Source: an uncultured Eubacterium sp. | Lineage (GTDB): Bacteria > Bacillota_A > Clostridia > Lachnospirales > Lachnospiraceae | Length of the DNA stretch: 9,693 nucleotides | Direction of reading: 5' to 3' | Assembly (NCBI GenBank): GCA_947653505.1 | Contig: CANTHI010000097.1 | Coordinates: 1 to 9,693, forward strand | Part shown: piece after piece, positions 1-6,393 of the stretch | Layout: each line of letters begins with the position of its first letter | Position numbering within the stretch: the stretch's first letter is position 1 | Notes under the pieces: model-generated | Told to the model about the DNA's origin: nothing | Database searches by the model: none | Seen by the model: the letters and a program-made list of their open reading frames with translations, nothing else | Program-made: the position numbers and the translations under genes

Positions 1-125
1 TCTAACCCGAGATAATCGTCAATATCTCTTTTATTGATCGTAATTTTACCTGTTCCTGGCAACAGATACACTCTGGCAACAGAGCTTTTTCTTCTTCCTG
101 TTCCATAATATCTTGCACTAGCCAC
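1..125 (-). CDS. rpsI: 30S ribosomal protein S9, N-terminal part (cut by window edge)
   Basis: This is the start of ribosomal protein S9, a small-subunit protein near the P-site/decoding region whose C-terminal tail contacts tRNA; that tail lies outside the window. About 41 codons are visible. They begin [19 protein letters not shown] and continue through K-I-T-I-N, the typical S9 N-terminus ([14 protein letters not shown]). The start is a GTG at 125-123: an in-frame TAA lies two codons upstream, and an AGGAGG Shine-Dalgarno at 140-135 sits 9 nt before it. It follows rplM after 23 nt, the conserved rplM-rpsI pair, so the two are presumably co-transcribed. Identification is secure; only the 5' end is present. 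Confidence 0.96.
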   Translation of the reverse strand, partial: MASARYYGTGRRKSSVARVYLLPGTGKITINKRDIDDYLGL

Positions 126-134
126 TGTAACTTA

Positions 135-140
135 CCTCCT
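135..140 (-). promoter_or_regulatory. Ribosome binding site of rpsI
   Basis: AGGAGG on the minus strand, 9 nt upstream of GTG. It fixes the GTG at 125 as the rpsI start, because no ATG is available between it and the in-frame stop upstream. Confidence 0.85.
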
Positions 141-148
141 ATTTCCGA

Positions 149-577
149 TTAAAATGTAAGAGCTTCCGGTTTCTGAGCTGCATGTTTATGATCTGGTCCA
201 ACGTATACAAATAACTTCCGATACATCTGTCTTCCCAGAGGTCCTTTCGGGAGCATTCCCTTCACTGCATGTTCCACAACTCTTTCCGGATGTCTTTTCA
301 GCATATCTTTTAATGTAGTTTCCTTCATGCCACCTACATAACCGGAATGTCTGTAGTAAATCTTCTGGTCGAGCTTTCTGCCTGTTACTTTAATCTTCTC
401 AGCATTGACTACGATTACATAATCGCCTGTATCCATATGTGGTGTAAAAATAGGTTTATGTTTCCCTCTCAGTACTTTAGCAATTTCTGATGATAAACGT
501 CCTAACGTCTTTCCTTCTGCATCTACAACATACCATTTTCTGTTAATGGTATCTGGACTTGCCATAAAAGTATTCAT
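149..577 (-). CDS. rplM: 50S ribosomal protein L13
   Basis: A 142-residue large-subunit protein of normal length for L13 that binds 23S rRNA early in assembly. The sequence carries [15 protein letters not shown] (about 14-28), LRGKHKP (36-42), [16 protein letters not shown] (47-62), [10 protein letters not shown] (107-116) and [13 protein letters not shown] (125-137), all L13 hallmarks. The ATG at 577 is chosen because an AAGGAGG Shine-Dalgarno (591-585) lies 7 nt upstream and the protein then starts M-N-T-F-M-A, as in homologues. The frame stays open for 16 more codons to an ATG at 625, but that lies in the leader RNA and has no proper binding site. The gene is first in an rplM-rpsI unit with its own promoter and a structured leader, so L13 autoregulation is likely. 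Confidence 0.98.
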   Translation of the reverse strand: MNTFMASPDTINRKWYVVDAEGKTLGRLSSEIAKVLRGKHKPIFTPHMDTGDYVIVVNAEKIKVTGRKLDQKIYYRHSGYVGGMKETTLKDMLKRHPERVVEHAVKGMLPKGPLGRQMYRKLFVYVGPDHKHAAQKPEALTF

Positions 578-584
578 TGGTCTG

Positions 585-591
585 CCTCCTT
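585..591 (-). promoter_or_regulatory. Ribosome binding site of rplM
   Basis: AAGGAGG, 7 nt before the ATG at 577. It decides between this start and the in-frame ATG at 625, which has no equivalent site. Confidence 0.85.
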
Positions 592-714
592 GAAAATTTT
601 GTAAGAACTCCAAAAACTCAGCCATGTCCGGAAGCTTCGTCTTCTTCCTTCTCCGATAATTATATAGTTAAAATGCAGCTGGTGAAATACCTGCATTTTC
701 TCACTATGTCAGAC
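592..714 (-). promoter_or_regulatory. Probable L13 ribosomal-protein leader (5' UTR of rplM-rpsI)
   Basis: The transcript from the promoter at 721-749 has an approximately 135-nt 5' UTR. It can form a hairpin with a perfect 9-bp stem (minus-strand AAAATGCAG at 699-691 with CTGCATTTT at 678-670, 12-nt loop). A further 5-bp stem extends it (ATAGT at 707-703 with ACTAT at 668-664) across a small asymmetric internal loop. A second, shorter hairpin (GGAAG/CTTCC) lies further downstream, before the binding site. Firmicutes rplM-rpsI operons are known to carry an L13-binding autoregulatory leader (Rfam family L13_leader). Position and structure fit, but I assign the family by context and have not scored it against the covariance model. 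Confidence 0.6.
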
Positions 715-720
715 TTAAAT

Positions 721-749
721 ATTATAGTACCCGGTGCCGTGTGTGTCAA
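721..749 (-). promoter_or_regulatory. Sigma-A promoter of rplM-rpsI
   Basis: Perfect consensus on the minus strand: -35 TTGACA at 749-744, a 17-nt spacer, and -10 TATAAT at 726-721. Transcription should start near 714. The -35 begins 33 bp beyond the truA stop codon and there is no terminator-like hairpin between, so rplM-rpsI probably has its own strong promoter plus possible read-through from truA. Confidence 0.9.
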
Positions 750-782
750 GATTTATTTGAAATATTCCCTAAATTTTACATA

Positions 783-1535
783 TTAGTGTCTCACTGGCTG
801 GGCAAACTGAATCCCTATCATCGTCAGCCCGTGCGCCGGAGCGGTCGGCCCTGCCGCCGAGCGGTCCCGTGCCTGCAAAATCTCCAGCATCTCCTCCGGT
901 CTGCGCTCTCCGGTTCCGGCCTGCAGCAGCGTACCTGCCAGAATCCGCACCATATTATATAAAAATCCGCTCCCCGTCACGCGGATTGTAATCAGATCCT
1001 GCTCCTTTCTTACCGTCAGATCATAAATGGTACGCACCGTTGTCTCTGCCTGCGTATGAATCGAACAAAAGCTCTTAAAGTCCTGTGTGCCGGTCAGATA
1101 CCCTGCTGCCTGCTTCATCTTTTCCACATCCAGCTTCCGGTAGGTAAAATAGCAGTCGTGGCGGTTTAACGGCAGCGGAAATGTCCGGTTTAATATTTTG
1201 TACTCGTATGTTTTGCGGCTTTCGCATCGTCTTGGATGAAAATCCGGTGCCACCTCGCAGGAATCCTGCACGACGATGTCATCCGGCAGAAGCTGGTTCA
1301 ATGCACAAGAAAGTTTTTCCGGAGGGATTCTGGTATTTGTATCAAAGACTGCCACATTTCCCAGAGCGTGCACGCCGGAATCTGTCCGGCTCGCGCCGAT
1401 CACCGTAATGGGTTCTTTTGTCAGCTGTGTCAGCGCCTGATTTAAGACTTCTTCGATGGTAATGCCTGTCGGCTGTATCTGCCAGCCATGATAGCCTGTT
1501 CCATCGTAAGCAACAATTAATTTTATTCTTTTCAT
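783..1535 (-). CDS. truA: tRNA pseudouridine(38-40) synthase TruA
   Basis: A 250-residue cytoplasmic enzyme that converts uridines 38, 39 and 40 in the tRNA anticodon stem-loop to pseudouridine. The N-terminus IKLIVAYDGTGYHGWQ (4-19), the catalytic motif GASRTDSGVHA with Asp52 as nucleophile, the FHPR segment (99-102) and GSGFLYNMVR (188-197) are all present, and length is normal for TruA. The ATG at 1535 overlaps the ecfT stop by 4 nt (ATGA), with only a weak GGATG-like binding site before it, so translational coupling to ecfT is likely. The placement ecfT-truA-rplM-rpsI matches the conserved Firmicutes order. There are no missing catalytic residues. Confidence 0.97.
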   Translation of the reverse strand: MKRIKLIVAYDGTGYHGWQIQPTGITIEEVLNQALTQLTKEPITVIGASRTDSGVHALGNVAVFDTNTRIPPEKLSCALNQLLPDDIVVQDSCEVAPDFHPRRCESRKTYEYKILNRTFPLPLNRHDCYFTYRKLDVEKMKQAAGYLTGTQDFKSFCSIHTQAETTVRTIYDLTVRKEQDLITIRVTGSGFLYNMVRILAGTLLQAGTGERRPEEMLEILQARDRSAAGPTAPAHGLTMIGIQFAQPVRH

Positions 1536-2353
1536 GTGATCACATCCAGGATATCAAAACGGCGCAGTACTATCACTGCCACCAGAAACGCAAGCAGAAT
1601 CAGATATGCGATCCGGTCCTGTTTTTTATATTTTAACGGCTTCATTTTTGTCCGTCCTGCTCCGCCGCGGTAGCAGCGTGCTTCCATTGCCATCGCCAGA
1701 TCATTCGCACGGCGGAATGCCGCGACGAATAGCGGTACCAGCAACGGTATCATGGCCTTTGCCTTGCGGAGCAGATTCCCGCTCTCAAAATCAGCGCCTC
1801 TTGCCATCTGCGCGCGCATGATTTTATCTGTCTCTTCGATTAATATCGGGATAAACCGCAGCGCAATCGCCATCATCATCGCGATTTCATGAACCGGCAC
1901 ACCGATTACCTGCAGCGGCTTTAACGATTTTTCCAGACCATCTGTCAGCTCATTCGGCGTCGTTGTAAGCGTCATGATCGACGTGCCCAGTATCAGATAA
2001 ACAAGCCGGATGATCATTTTAACTGCTGTCTGTACGCCTTCTTCTGTGATATGCAGCCATTTCCACTGCCAGAGAATATGCTCACTGTTGGTCAGAAACA
2101 GATTAAATACCGCAGTAATGACCATCAGCACCCAGATTGCTTTCAGACCTTTTACCATATATCCAAACGGTACCTTTGACAGACGGATCATTCCGGCCAG
2201 AAACACAGTAATCAGTGCAAATCCCGCAATGCCCCGGAAGACAAATACCGAGATCAGAAACAGCATCGTTCCGGATAATTTTACGCGCGGATCCAGTCTG
2301 TGTATGAGCGAATCAGCCGGATAATACTGACCTATTGTAATGTCTCTAATCAT
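1532..2353 (-). CDS. ecfT: ECF transporter transmembrane component EcfT
   Basis: A 273-residue integral membrane protein, the scaffold that couples the EcfA1/EcfA2 ATPases to interchangeable substrate-binding S-components for vitamins and trace nutrients. Hydrophobic segments lie around 27-55, 70-88, 108-128, 155-172, 198-214 and 247-263. The cytoplasmic coupling motifs A-R-x typical of EcfT appear as ARG at 184-186 and ARC at 225-227, in the usual contexts (QMARGADFE; MEARCYRGG). The N-terminus (GQYYPADSLIHRLDPRVKL) is characteristic of the family. The ATG at 2353 has an in-frame stop just upstream and only a weak GGATGAAAG binding site. It follows ecfA2 by 89 bp and overlaps truA by 4 nt. 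No S-component gene is in the window, as expected for a shared group II module. Confidence 0.96.
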   Translation of the reverse strand: MIRDITIGQYYPADSLIHRLDPRVKLSGTMLFLISVFVFRGIAGFALITVFLAGMIRLSKVPFGYMVKGLKAIWVLMVITAVFNLFLTNSEHILWQWKWLHITEEGVQTAVKMIIRLVYLILGTSIMTLTTTPNELTDGLEKSLKPLQVIGVPVHEIAMMMAIALRFIPILIEETDKIMRAQMARGADFESGNLLRKAKAMIPLLVPLFVAAFRRANDLAMAMEARCYRGGAGRTKMKPLKYKKQDRIAYLILLAFLVAVIVLRRFDILDVIT

Positions 2354-2442
2354 AATCTTTCATCCATATCTAAGAAACTGTATATAAATAACTTAAAGCA
2401 ATTGCGCCGGATTTTTCTTCGAGAGTACGCATCATTCCGTTT

Positions 2443-3297
2443 CTAAAGAGCGTCACGAAACAGTCCCAGAATCTCCTGTTTCGCCTCTGCAACCGTTGCC
2501 ACATCCGTACGCACCGAAAATCCTGCTTCGCACATTTCCTGCATCAGATACGTGACCTGCGGCGCTGCCAATCCGATCGCTTCGAGCTCACGATAGTGCT
2601 GAAACACCCTGACCGGAACATCATCGTATACAATCTGTCCCTGGTTCATGACAATCATGCGATGCACATACTGCGCCACATCTTCCATACTGTGCGATAC
2701 GAGAATCACCGTCATCTGATGTTCCTGCTGCATGACCGCAATCTGCTCAAAAATCTCATCCCGCCCTTTCGGGTCCAGTCCTGCTGTCGGCTCATCGAGT
2801 ACAAGCACATCCGGTTTCATAGCCAGTACACCCGCAATCGCCACCCGCCGCTTCTGCCCGCCGGATAAATCAAACGGCGACTGATAATACACTTCTTCCG
2901 GCATGCCTACTTTTTTCAATGCTTCAAAAGCACGTAGTCCGGCTTCGTTTTTAGACAAGCCCTGATTCACCGGCCCAAAACAGACATCATCAAAAACCGT
3001 CGTCTCAAACAGCTGATGCTCCGGATACTGAAATACGAGCCCGACTTTACTGCGCAGCTGTTTCAGATCATAATCATCGTCATAAATGTCTTCACCGTTG
3101 TAATAAATCCCGCCGTCTGTCGCACGGATCAGACCATTCAGATGCTGGATCAGAGTGGATTTTCCAGAACCGGTATGCCCGATAATCCCGATAAATTCAC
3201 CGTCTTCTATTTTCAGATTAATATTTTTAAGCGCCTGCACCTCATATGCCGTCCCTGCGCTGTATACATAGTTCACTTTATCCAAAATGATTGACAT
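2443..3297 (-). CDS. ecfA2: ECF transporter ATP-binding protein EcfA2
   Basis: A 284-residue ABC ATPase that pairs with EcfA1 to power the ECF transporter at the inner face of the membrane. Visible motifs in order are Walker A GHTGSGKST (40-48), Q-loop Q90 followed by YPEHQLF, signature LSGGQ (144-148), Walker B VLVLDEP with catalytic Glu169, D-loop AGLD, and switch His202. A C-terminal extension after about 225 is normal for EcfA proteins. The ATG at 3297 lies 2 nt after the ecfA1 stop, with a GAAGGA binding site inside the end of ecfA1. It is called A2 because it is the second ATPase, next to ecfT, as in the Bacillus order; a phylogeny would settle the A1/A2 assignment. All ATPase motifs are intact. 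Confidence 0.95.
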   Translation of the reverse strand: MSIILDKVNYVYSAGTAYEVQALKNINLKIEDGEFIGIIGHTGSGKSTLIQHLNGLIRATDGGIYYNGEDIYDDDYDLKQLRSKVGLVFQYPEHQLFETTVFDDVCFGPVNQGLSKNEAGLRAFEALKKVGMPEEVYYQSPFDLSGGQKRRVAIAGVLAMKPDVLVLDEPTAGLDPKGRDEIFEQIAVMQQEHQMTVILVSHSMEDVAQYVHRMIVMNQGQIVYDDVPVRVFQHYRELEAIGLAAPQVTYLMQEMCEAGFSVRTDVATVAEAKQEILGLFRDAL

Positions 3298-3299
3298 CG

Positions 3300-4166
3300 T
3301 TATTTCCTTCCGGACAGCTGTATCCTCTGGAGCTCTTTCAGCAGCTCCTGCCTTGTTAAAATCCCTTCCGGCAGATCCAGACCTGCCGTCCGCAGCTCAT
3401 GCGCCAGCATCGTGATCTGCGGCACATCCAGCCGGTGCGCCTTTAACGTATCCACCTGCGAAAATATCTGCTTCGGCGTCCCCTGCATGACTATTTTTCC
3501 CTGATCCATCACATATATGCGGTCCGCTTCTGTCACTTCTTCCATATAATGCGTGATAAGGATTATTGTAACGCCTTTTTTCCGGTTCAGCTCATGCACG
3601 GTACGCAGTACATCTGCCCGGCCGGCCGGATCGAGCATCGCCGTCGGCTCATCCAGCACGATACATTTTGGCTGCATCGCCACGACTCCCGCGATCGCCA
3701 CCCGCTGTTTCTGCCCGCCAGACAGCTTATTTGGCGAGTGCTTCCGGTACTGGAGCATGCCTACGGATTTCAGACTATCCAGTACACGGGTCCAGATCTC
3801 GTCGGTCGCAATCCCAATATTTTCCGGCCCAAACCCAACATCTTCTTCCACGACGCTTGCAACGATCTGATTATCCGGATTCTGAAATACCATACCGGCA
3901 CTCTGACGAATCTCCCAGATATTTTTATCATCCCCGGTGTCTTTTCCGTCGACCCAGAGAGAACCTCCGGATGGCGCCAGAATCGCGTTAAGATGTTTCG
4001 CCAGCGTTGATTTTCCCGAGCCGTTATGGCCCAGTACCGCGATAAACTCTCCCTGCTGAATATCCAGATCTACCTCATCCAGCGCAGTCTGGATTGACTC
4101 CACATTTCCTTCCTCATCACGCCTGATATATTCATGTACTAATCTTACGGCCCTGATCATATCCAC
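3300..4166 (-). CDS. ecfA1: ECF transporter ATP-binding protein EcfA1
   Basis: A 288-residue ABC ATPase, partner of EcfA2 and EcfT. Motifs in order are Walker [10 protein letters not shown] (46-54), Q-loop Q95 with FQNPDNQ, signature LSGGQ (148-152), Walker B IVLDEP with Glu173, and switch His206; a C-terminal EcfA extension follows. I prefer the GTG at 4166: a GGGAGG site (4181-4176) lies 9 nt before it, whereas the ATG two codons on (4160) would be 15 nt away. Using the ATG would remove only two residues. The translation-start region belongs to a perfect 35-bp tandem duplication shared with the end of trmL. The coding sequence itself is unaffected. The upstream gene is trmL, not rplQ as in Bacillus. 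Confidence 0.95.
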   Translation of the reverse strand: MDMIRAVRLVHEYIRRDEEGNVESIQTALDEVDLDIQQGEFIAVLGHNGSGKSTLAKHLNAILAPSGGSLWVDGKDTGDDKNIWEIRQSAGMVFQNPDNQIVASVVEEDVGFGPENIGIATDEIWTRVLDSLKSVGMLQYRKHSPNKLSGGQKQRVAIAGVVAMQPKCIVLDEPTAMLDPAGRADVLRTVHELNRKKGVTIILITHYMEEVTEADRIYVMDQGKIVMQGTPKQIFSQVDTLKAHRLDVPQITMLAHELRTAGLDLPEGILTRQELLKELQRIQLSGRK

Positions 4167-4228
4167 GTTTCTAATCCTCCCAGCGCAGACGATATATCCA
4201 CGTTTCTAATCCTCCCAGCGCAGACGAT
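4159..4228. repeat. Perfect 35-bp tandem duplication at the trmL/ecfA1 junction
   Basis: Positions 4159-4193 and 4194-4228 are identical over all 35 bases and directly adjacent. On the minus strand each unit runs from the last trmL codons (R-L-R-W-E-D-stop) through a GGGAGG ribosome binding site to GTGGATAT. In transcription order, trmL terminates in the first unit (4194-4228) and ecfA1 starts from the second (4159-4193), so neither protein is changed. A single unit would already give a normal junction with the ecfA1 binding site embedded in the trmL end, so the extra unit looks like a recent slippage or recombination duplication. Confidence 0.97.
4176..4181 (-). promoter_or_regulatory. Ribosome binding site of ecfA1 (second copy at 4211-4216)
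   Basis: GGGAGG, 9 nt before the ecfA1 GTG at 4166. An identical site at 4216-4211 precedes a second GTG at 4201, created by the 35-bp duplication. Only the 4176-4181 copy is in register with ecfA1. Confidence 0.75.
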
Positions 4229-4709
4229 GCAGCTGCCCCTGCTTCTCCATATCTGGAAACTGATTCTGCCGCAGCGCTTCGTATAATACAATCGCCACGG
4301 CATTTGACAGATTCAGGGAACGCGTCTGCCCGAGCATCGGGATCCGTACGCACTGCTTTGGATGCGCCTTTAAAATCTCTTCCGGTATACCGGCACTTTC
4401 TTTTCCAAACATCAAAAAACAGTCCGGTTCATAGGTGACATCACTGTAAAGCTGTTTTGCCTTTGTCGTCGCATAATAAATACGGGCATCCGGATTTTTT
4501 TCCAGAAACTCTTCATAATTTACATAAGTCGTAACGTCAACCTCATGCCAGTAATCCATTCCTGCCCTGCGCAGCGCCTTTTCGTTTATCTGAAATCCCA
4601 GCGGTTCAATTAAATGCAGCCTTGTCCCCGTCGCCGCACAGGTCCGCCCGATATTTCCTGTATTCTGCGGAATCTCAGGCTGATGCAGTACAATATTCAG
4701 TACAGACAT
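4206..4709 (-). CDS. trmL: tRNA (cytidine/uridine-34 2'-O)-methyltransferase TrmL
   Basis: A 167-residue SPOUT-class methyltransferase that uses S-adenosylmethionine to methylate the 2'-OH of the wobble nucleotide in certain leucine tRNAs. It is a minimal SPOUT protein of TrmL (YibK/CspR) length with no added RNA-binding domain. The three knot motifs are clear: PEIPQNTGNIGRTCAATG (11-28), FGKESAGIPEE (101-111) and IPMLGQTRSLNLSNAVAIVLYEALRQ (from 123 to 148, split here only by the SAM-binding knot). The ATG at 4709 has an AGGAGA site 5 nt before it and starts 9 nt after the aminotransferase stop. The stop codon lies inside the 35-bp duplication, and the binding site for ecfA1 is encoded in its last codons. 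The family assignment is firm; the exact tRNA substrate follows from the family. Confidence 0.94.
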   Translation of the reverse strand: MSVLNIVLHQPEIPQNTGNIGRTCAATGTRLHLIEPLGFQINEKALRRAGMDYWHEVDVTTYVNYEEFLEKNPDARIYYATTKAKQLYSDVTYEPDCFLMFGKESAGIPEEILKAHPKQCVRIPMLGQTRSLNLSNAVAIVLYEALRQNQFPDMEKQGQLHRLRWED

Positions 4710-4718
4710 ATCGCTCTC

Positions 4719-5900
4719 CTATCGTTCCTGTCCCATCTGCTGCTTTTCAATAAATCTTTTTACCCGTGCCAGTGCCTTTTTCAGGCTGTCCAGCGAATAC
4801 GCATAGGAAATACGGATAAATCCTTCCCCGCTCTCTCCAAATGCGGTTCCCGGTACAACTGCCACTTTTTCTTCTGCGAGCAGCTTTTCCGCAAATTCTT
4901 CCGACGTCATTCCAAACTGCCGGATGCACGGAAATACATAGAATGCCCCAAACGGCTCGAAGCAGGGCAGCCCCATCTCTTCAAACGCATGCATCAGATA
5001 CCGGCGTCTTCCATTGTATTCCTCCCGCATAGCCGCCACATCACCGTCTCCGTTGCGCAGCGCTTCCACCGCGGCATACTGGCTGTTCGTAGGTGCGCAC
5101 ATAATCGCATACTGATGGATTTTCAGCATCTGTTCTATAATTACCTGCGGCCCGCAGGCATAGCCCAGCCTCCATCCGGTCATGGCATGCGACTTGGAAA
5201 ATCCGTTGATCACGATCGTACGCTCCTTCATGCCTTCCAACGAAGCTATCGACACATGATCTTTTCCTTCCACATACGTGAGCTCCCCATAGATCTCATC
5301 ACTCAGGACAAACAGATCATGCTCCTTTACCACCTCAGCAACCGCCTCCAGATTATGCCGCTCCATCACGGCGCCGGTCGGATTATTCGGAAATGGCAGC
5401 ACCAGGAGCTTTGTCTTTGGTGTAATCGCTGCTTCCAGCTCTTTTTTTGTAAGACGGAACTCATTTTCTGCCTGCAGCTGTATAATCACCGGCGTCCCAT
5501 TCGCCAGACGGCAGCATGGTTCATAAGAAACATAGCTCGGCTGTGGAATCAGCACCTCATCGCCCGGATCCAGCATCGCCCGCATCGCGATATCAATCGC
5601 TTCGCTCCCGCCTACTGTCACAAGTACTTCCCTGTCAGGATCATATTCCAGATCAAACCTGCGCTTTAAATATCTGGCAATCTCGACCTTCAGCTCTTTC
5701 AGGCCGGCATTGGAAGTATAAAATGTCCGGCCCTTTTCCAGCGAATAGATCCCTTCATCACGGATATGCCACGGCGTATCAAAATCCGGTTCTCCCACAC
5801 CCAGAGAGATCGCATCCTTCATCTCGCTGACAATATCAAAAAACTTCCGGATACCGGAAGGCTGGATGTTTACAATTTCCTTTGATAATGGATTTCTCAT
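4719..5900 (-). CDS. PLP-dependent class I/II aminotransferase
   Basis: A 393-residue fold-type I aminotransferase, a cytoplasmic PLP enzyme that moves amino groups between amino acids and 2-oxo acids. Visible residues are GVGEPDFDTP (34-43), YTSNAGLKEL (61-70), NNPTG (172-176) with the PLP-contacting Asn, DEIYGEL with Asp201, the Schiff-base Lys236 in GFSKSHAMTGWRLGY, and substrate-carboxylate Arg363 in GFIRISYA. Length and motifs fit the aspartate/aromatic/alanine aminotransferase subgroup. The true substrate cannot be read from sequence, so no symbol is given. The ATG at 5900 overlaps the end of the Lrp-type regulator gene by 4 nt (ATGA). That suggests coupled translation and that the regulator senses an amino acid handled by this enzyme. 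Confidence 0.93.
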   Translation of the reverse strand: MRNPLSKEIVNIQPSGIRKFFDIVSEMKDAISLGVGEPDFDTPWHIRDEGIYSLEKGRTFYTSNAGLKELKVEIARYLKRRFDLEYDPDREVLVTVGGSEAIDIAMRAMLDPGDEVLIPQPSYVSYEPCCRLANGTPVIIQLQAENEFRLTKKELEAAITPKTKLLVLPFPNNPTGAVMERHNLEAVAEVVKEHDLFVLSDEIYGELTYVEGKDHVSIASLEGMKERTIVINGFSKSHAMTGWRLGYACGPQVIIEQMLKIHQYAIMCAPTNSQYAAVEALRNGDGDVAAMREEYNGRRRYLMHAFEEMGLPCFEPFGAFYVFPCIRQFGMTSEEFAEKLLAEEKVAVVPGTAFGESGEGFIRISYAYSLDSLKKALARVKRFIEKQQMGQER

Positions 5901-6379
5901 GGCGTTATCAGCATCCTTTCATCTTTTGGAGCATCTGCGATGATCGTTCCGTGATCCTTGTATTTTTTCAGGATAAAATTCGTCTTTGTACTCAGCACAG
6001 AGTCGAGCGTTGACAGTTTATCCGTGACAAACTGTGATACTTCCCGCAGTGTCTTGCCTTCCAGCGTAACAAGCAGATCAAATCCGCCAGAGATTAAAAA
6101 TACCGCATTTACCTCCGGATAATTATAAATCCGTTCCGCCACTTTATCAAAGCCCATATCCCGCTGCGGCGTCACGCGTACCTCAATCATTGCCGTTACT
6201 TTTTCCACACCAGTCTTATCCCAGTCAATGAGTGTATGATAACCGCAGATAATATGCTCTTCCTCCATATTTTTGAGCTCCTGCGCAACAGTTACTTCGT
6301 CCACACCGATAATTACCGCCAGCTCTTTCAGATTAATCCGGCTGTTTTTTTCTATAAATGTCAATATTTTTTCCCGCAT
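5897..6379 (-). CDS. Lrp/AsnC-family transcriptional regulator
   Basis: A 160-residue DNA-binding regulator of the leucine-responsive/AsnC family, usual length. The N-terminal winged helix-turn-helix spans about 2-50 (INLKELAVIIGVDEVTVAQ at 15-33 covers the two helices). A RAM effector-binding and oligomerization domain lies at about 60-140, including the GGFDLLV turn at 98-104 where the family binds amino acids. Its stop overlaps the aminotransferase start by 4 nt and it starts 14 nt after the HypE-like gene, with an AAGGAAAGGGGAG stretch as binding site. Proteins of this family usually respond to an amino acid and often control adjacent genes. Control of the overlapping aminotransferase is inferred; no operator could be identified. 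Confidence 0.93.
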   Translation of the reverse strand: MREKILTFIEKNSRINLKELAVIIGVDEVTVAQELKNMEEEHIICGYHTLIDWDKTGVEKVTAMIEVRVTPQRDMGFDKVAERIYNYPEVNAVFLISGGFDLLVTLEGKTLREVSQFVTDKLSTLDSVLSTKTNFILKKYKDHGTIIADAPKDERMLITP

Positions 6380-6393
6380 AAACTCCCCTTTCC

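Noticed and set aside
225..227. EcfT second coupling motif is ARC rather than ARG (residue positions in the EcfT protein)
   Set aside because: The family motif is A-R-x, so the third residue varies; not an anomaly.
578..625. In-frame 16-codon N-terminal extension of L13 from an ATG at 625
   Set aside because: It lies within the leader RNA and has no binding site at proper distance, while the ATG at 577 has AAGGAGG and gives the family N-terminus.
2370..2435. A 21-codon minus-strand frame filling most of the ecfA2-ecfT gap
   Set aside because: It has no convincing binding site, no recognisable features, and a length easily reached by chance in an 89-bp gap.
4171..4353. A 60-codon minus-strand frame reading through the 35-bp repeat
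   Set aside because: It overlaps trmL in another frame; its end only reflects the duplication.
4614..5669. Long open plus-strand frame (351 codons) opposite the aminotransferase
   Set aside because: It is antisense to a gene with every catalytic residue, has no binding site, and its His/Arg/Gln-rich composition is typical of a shadow frame.
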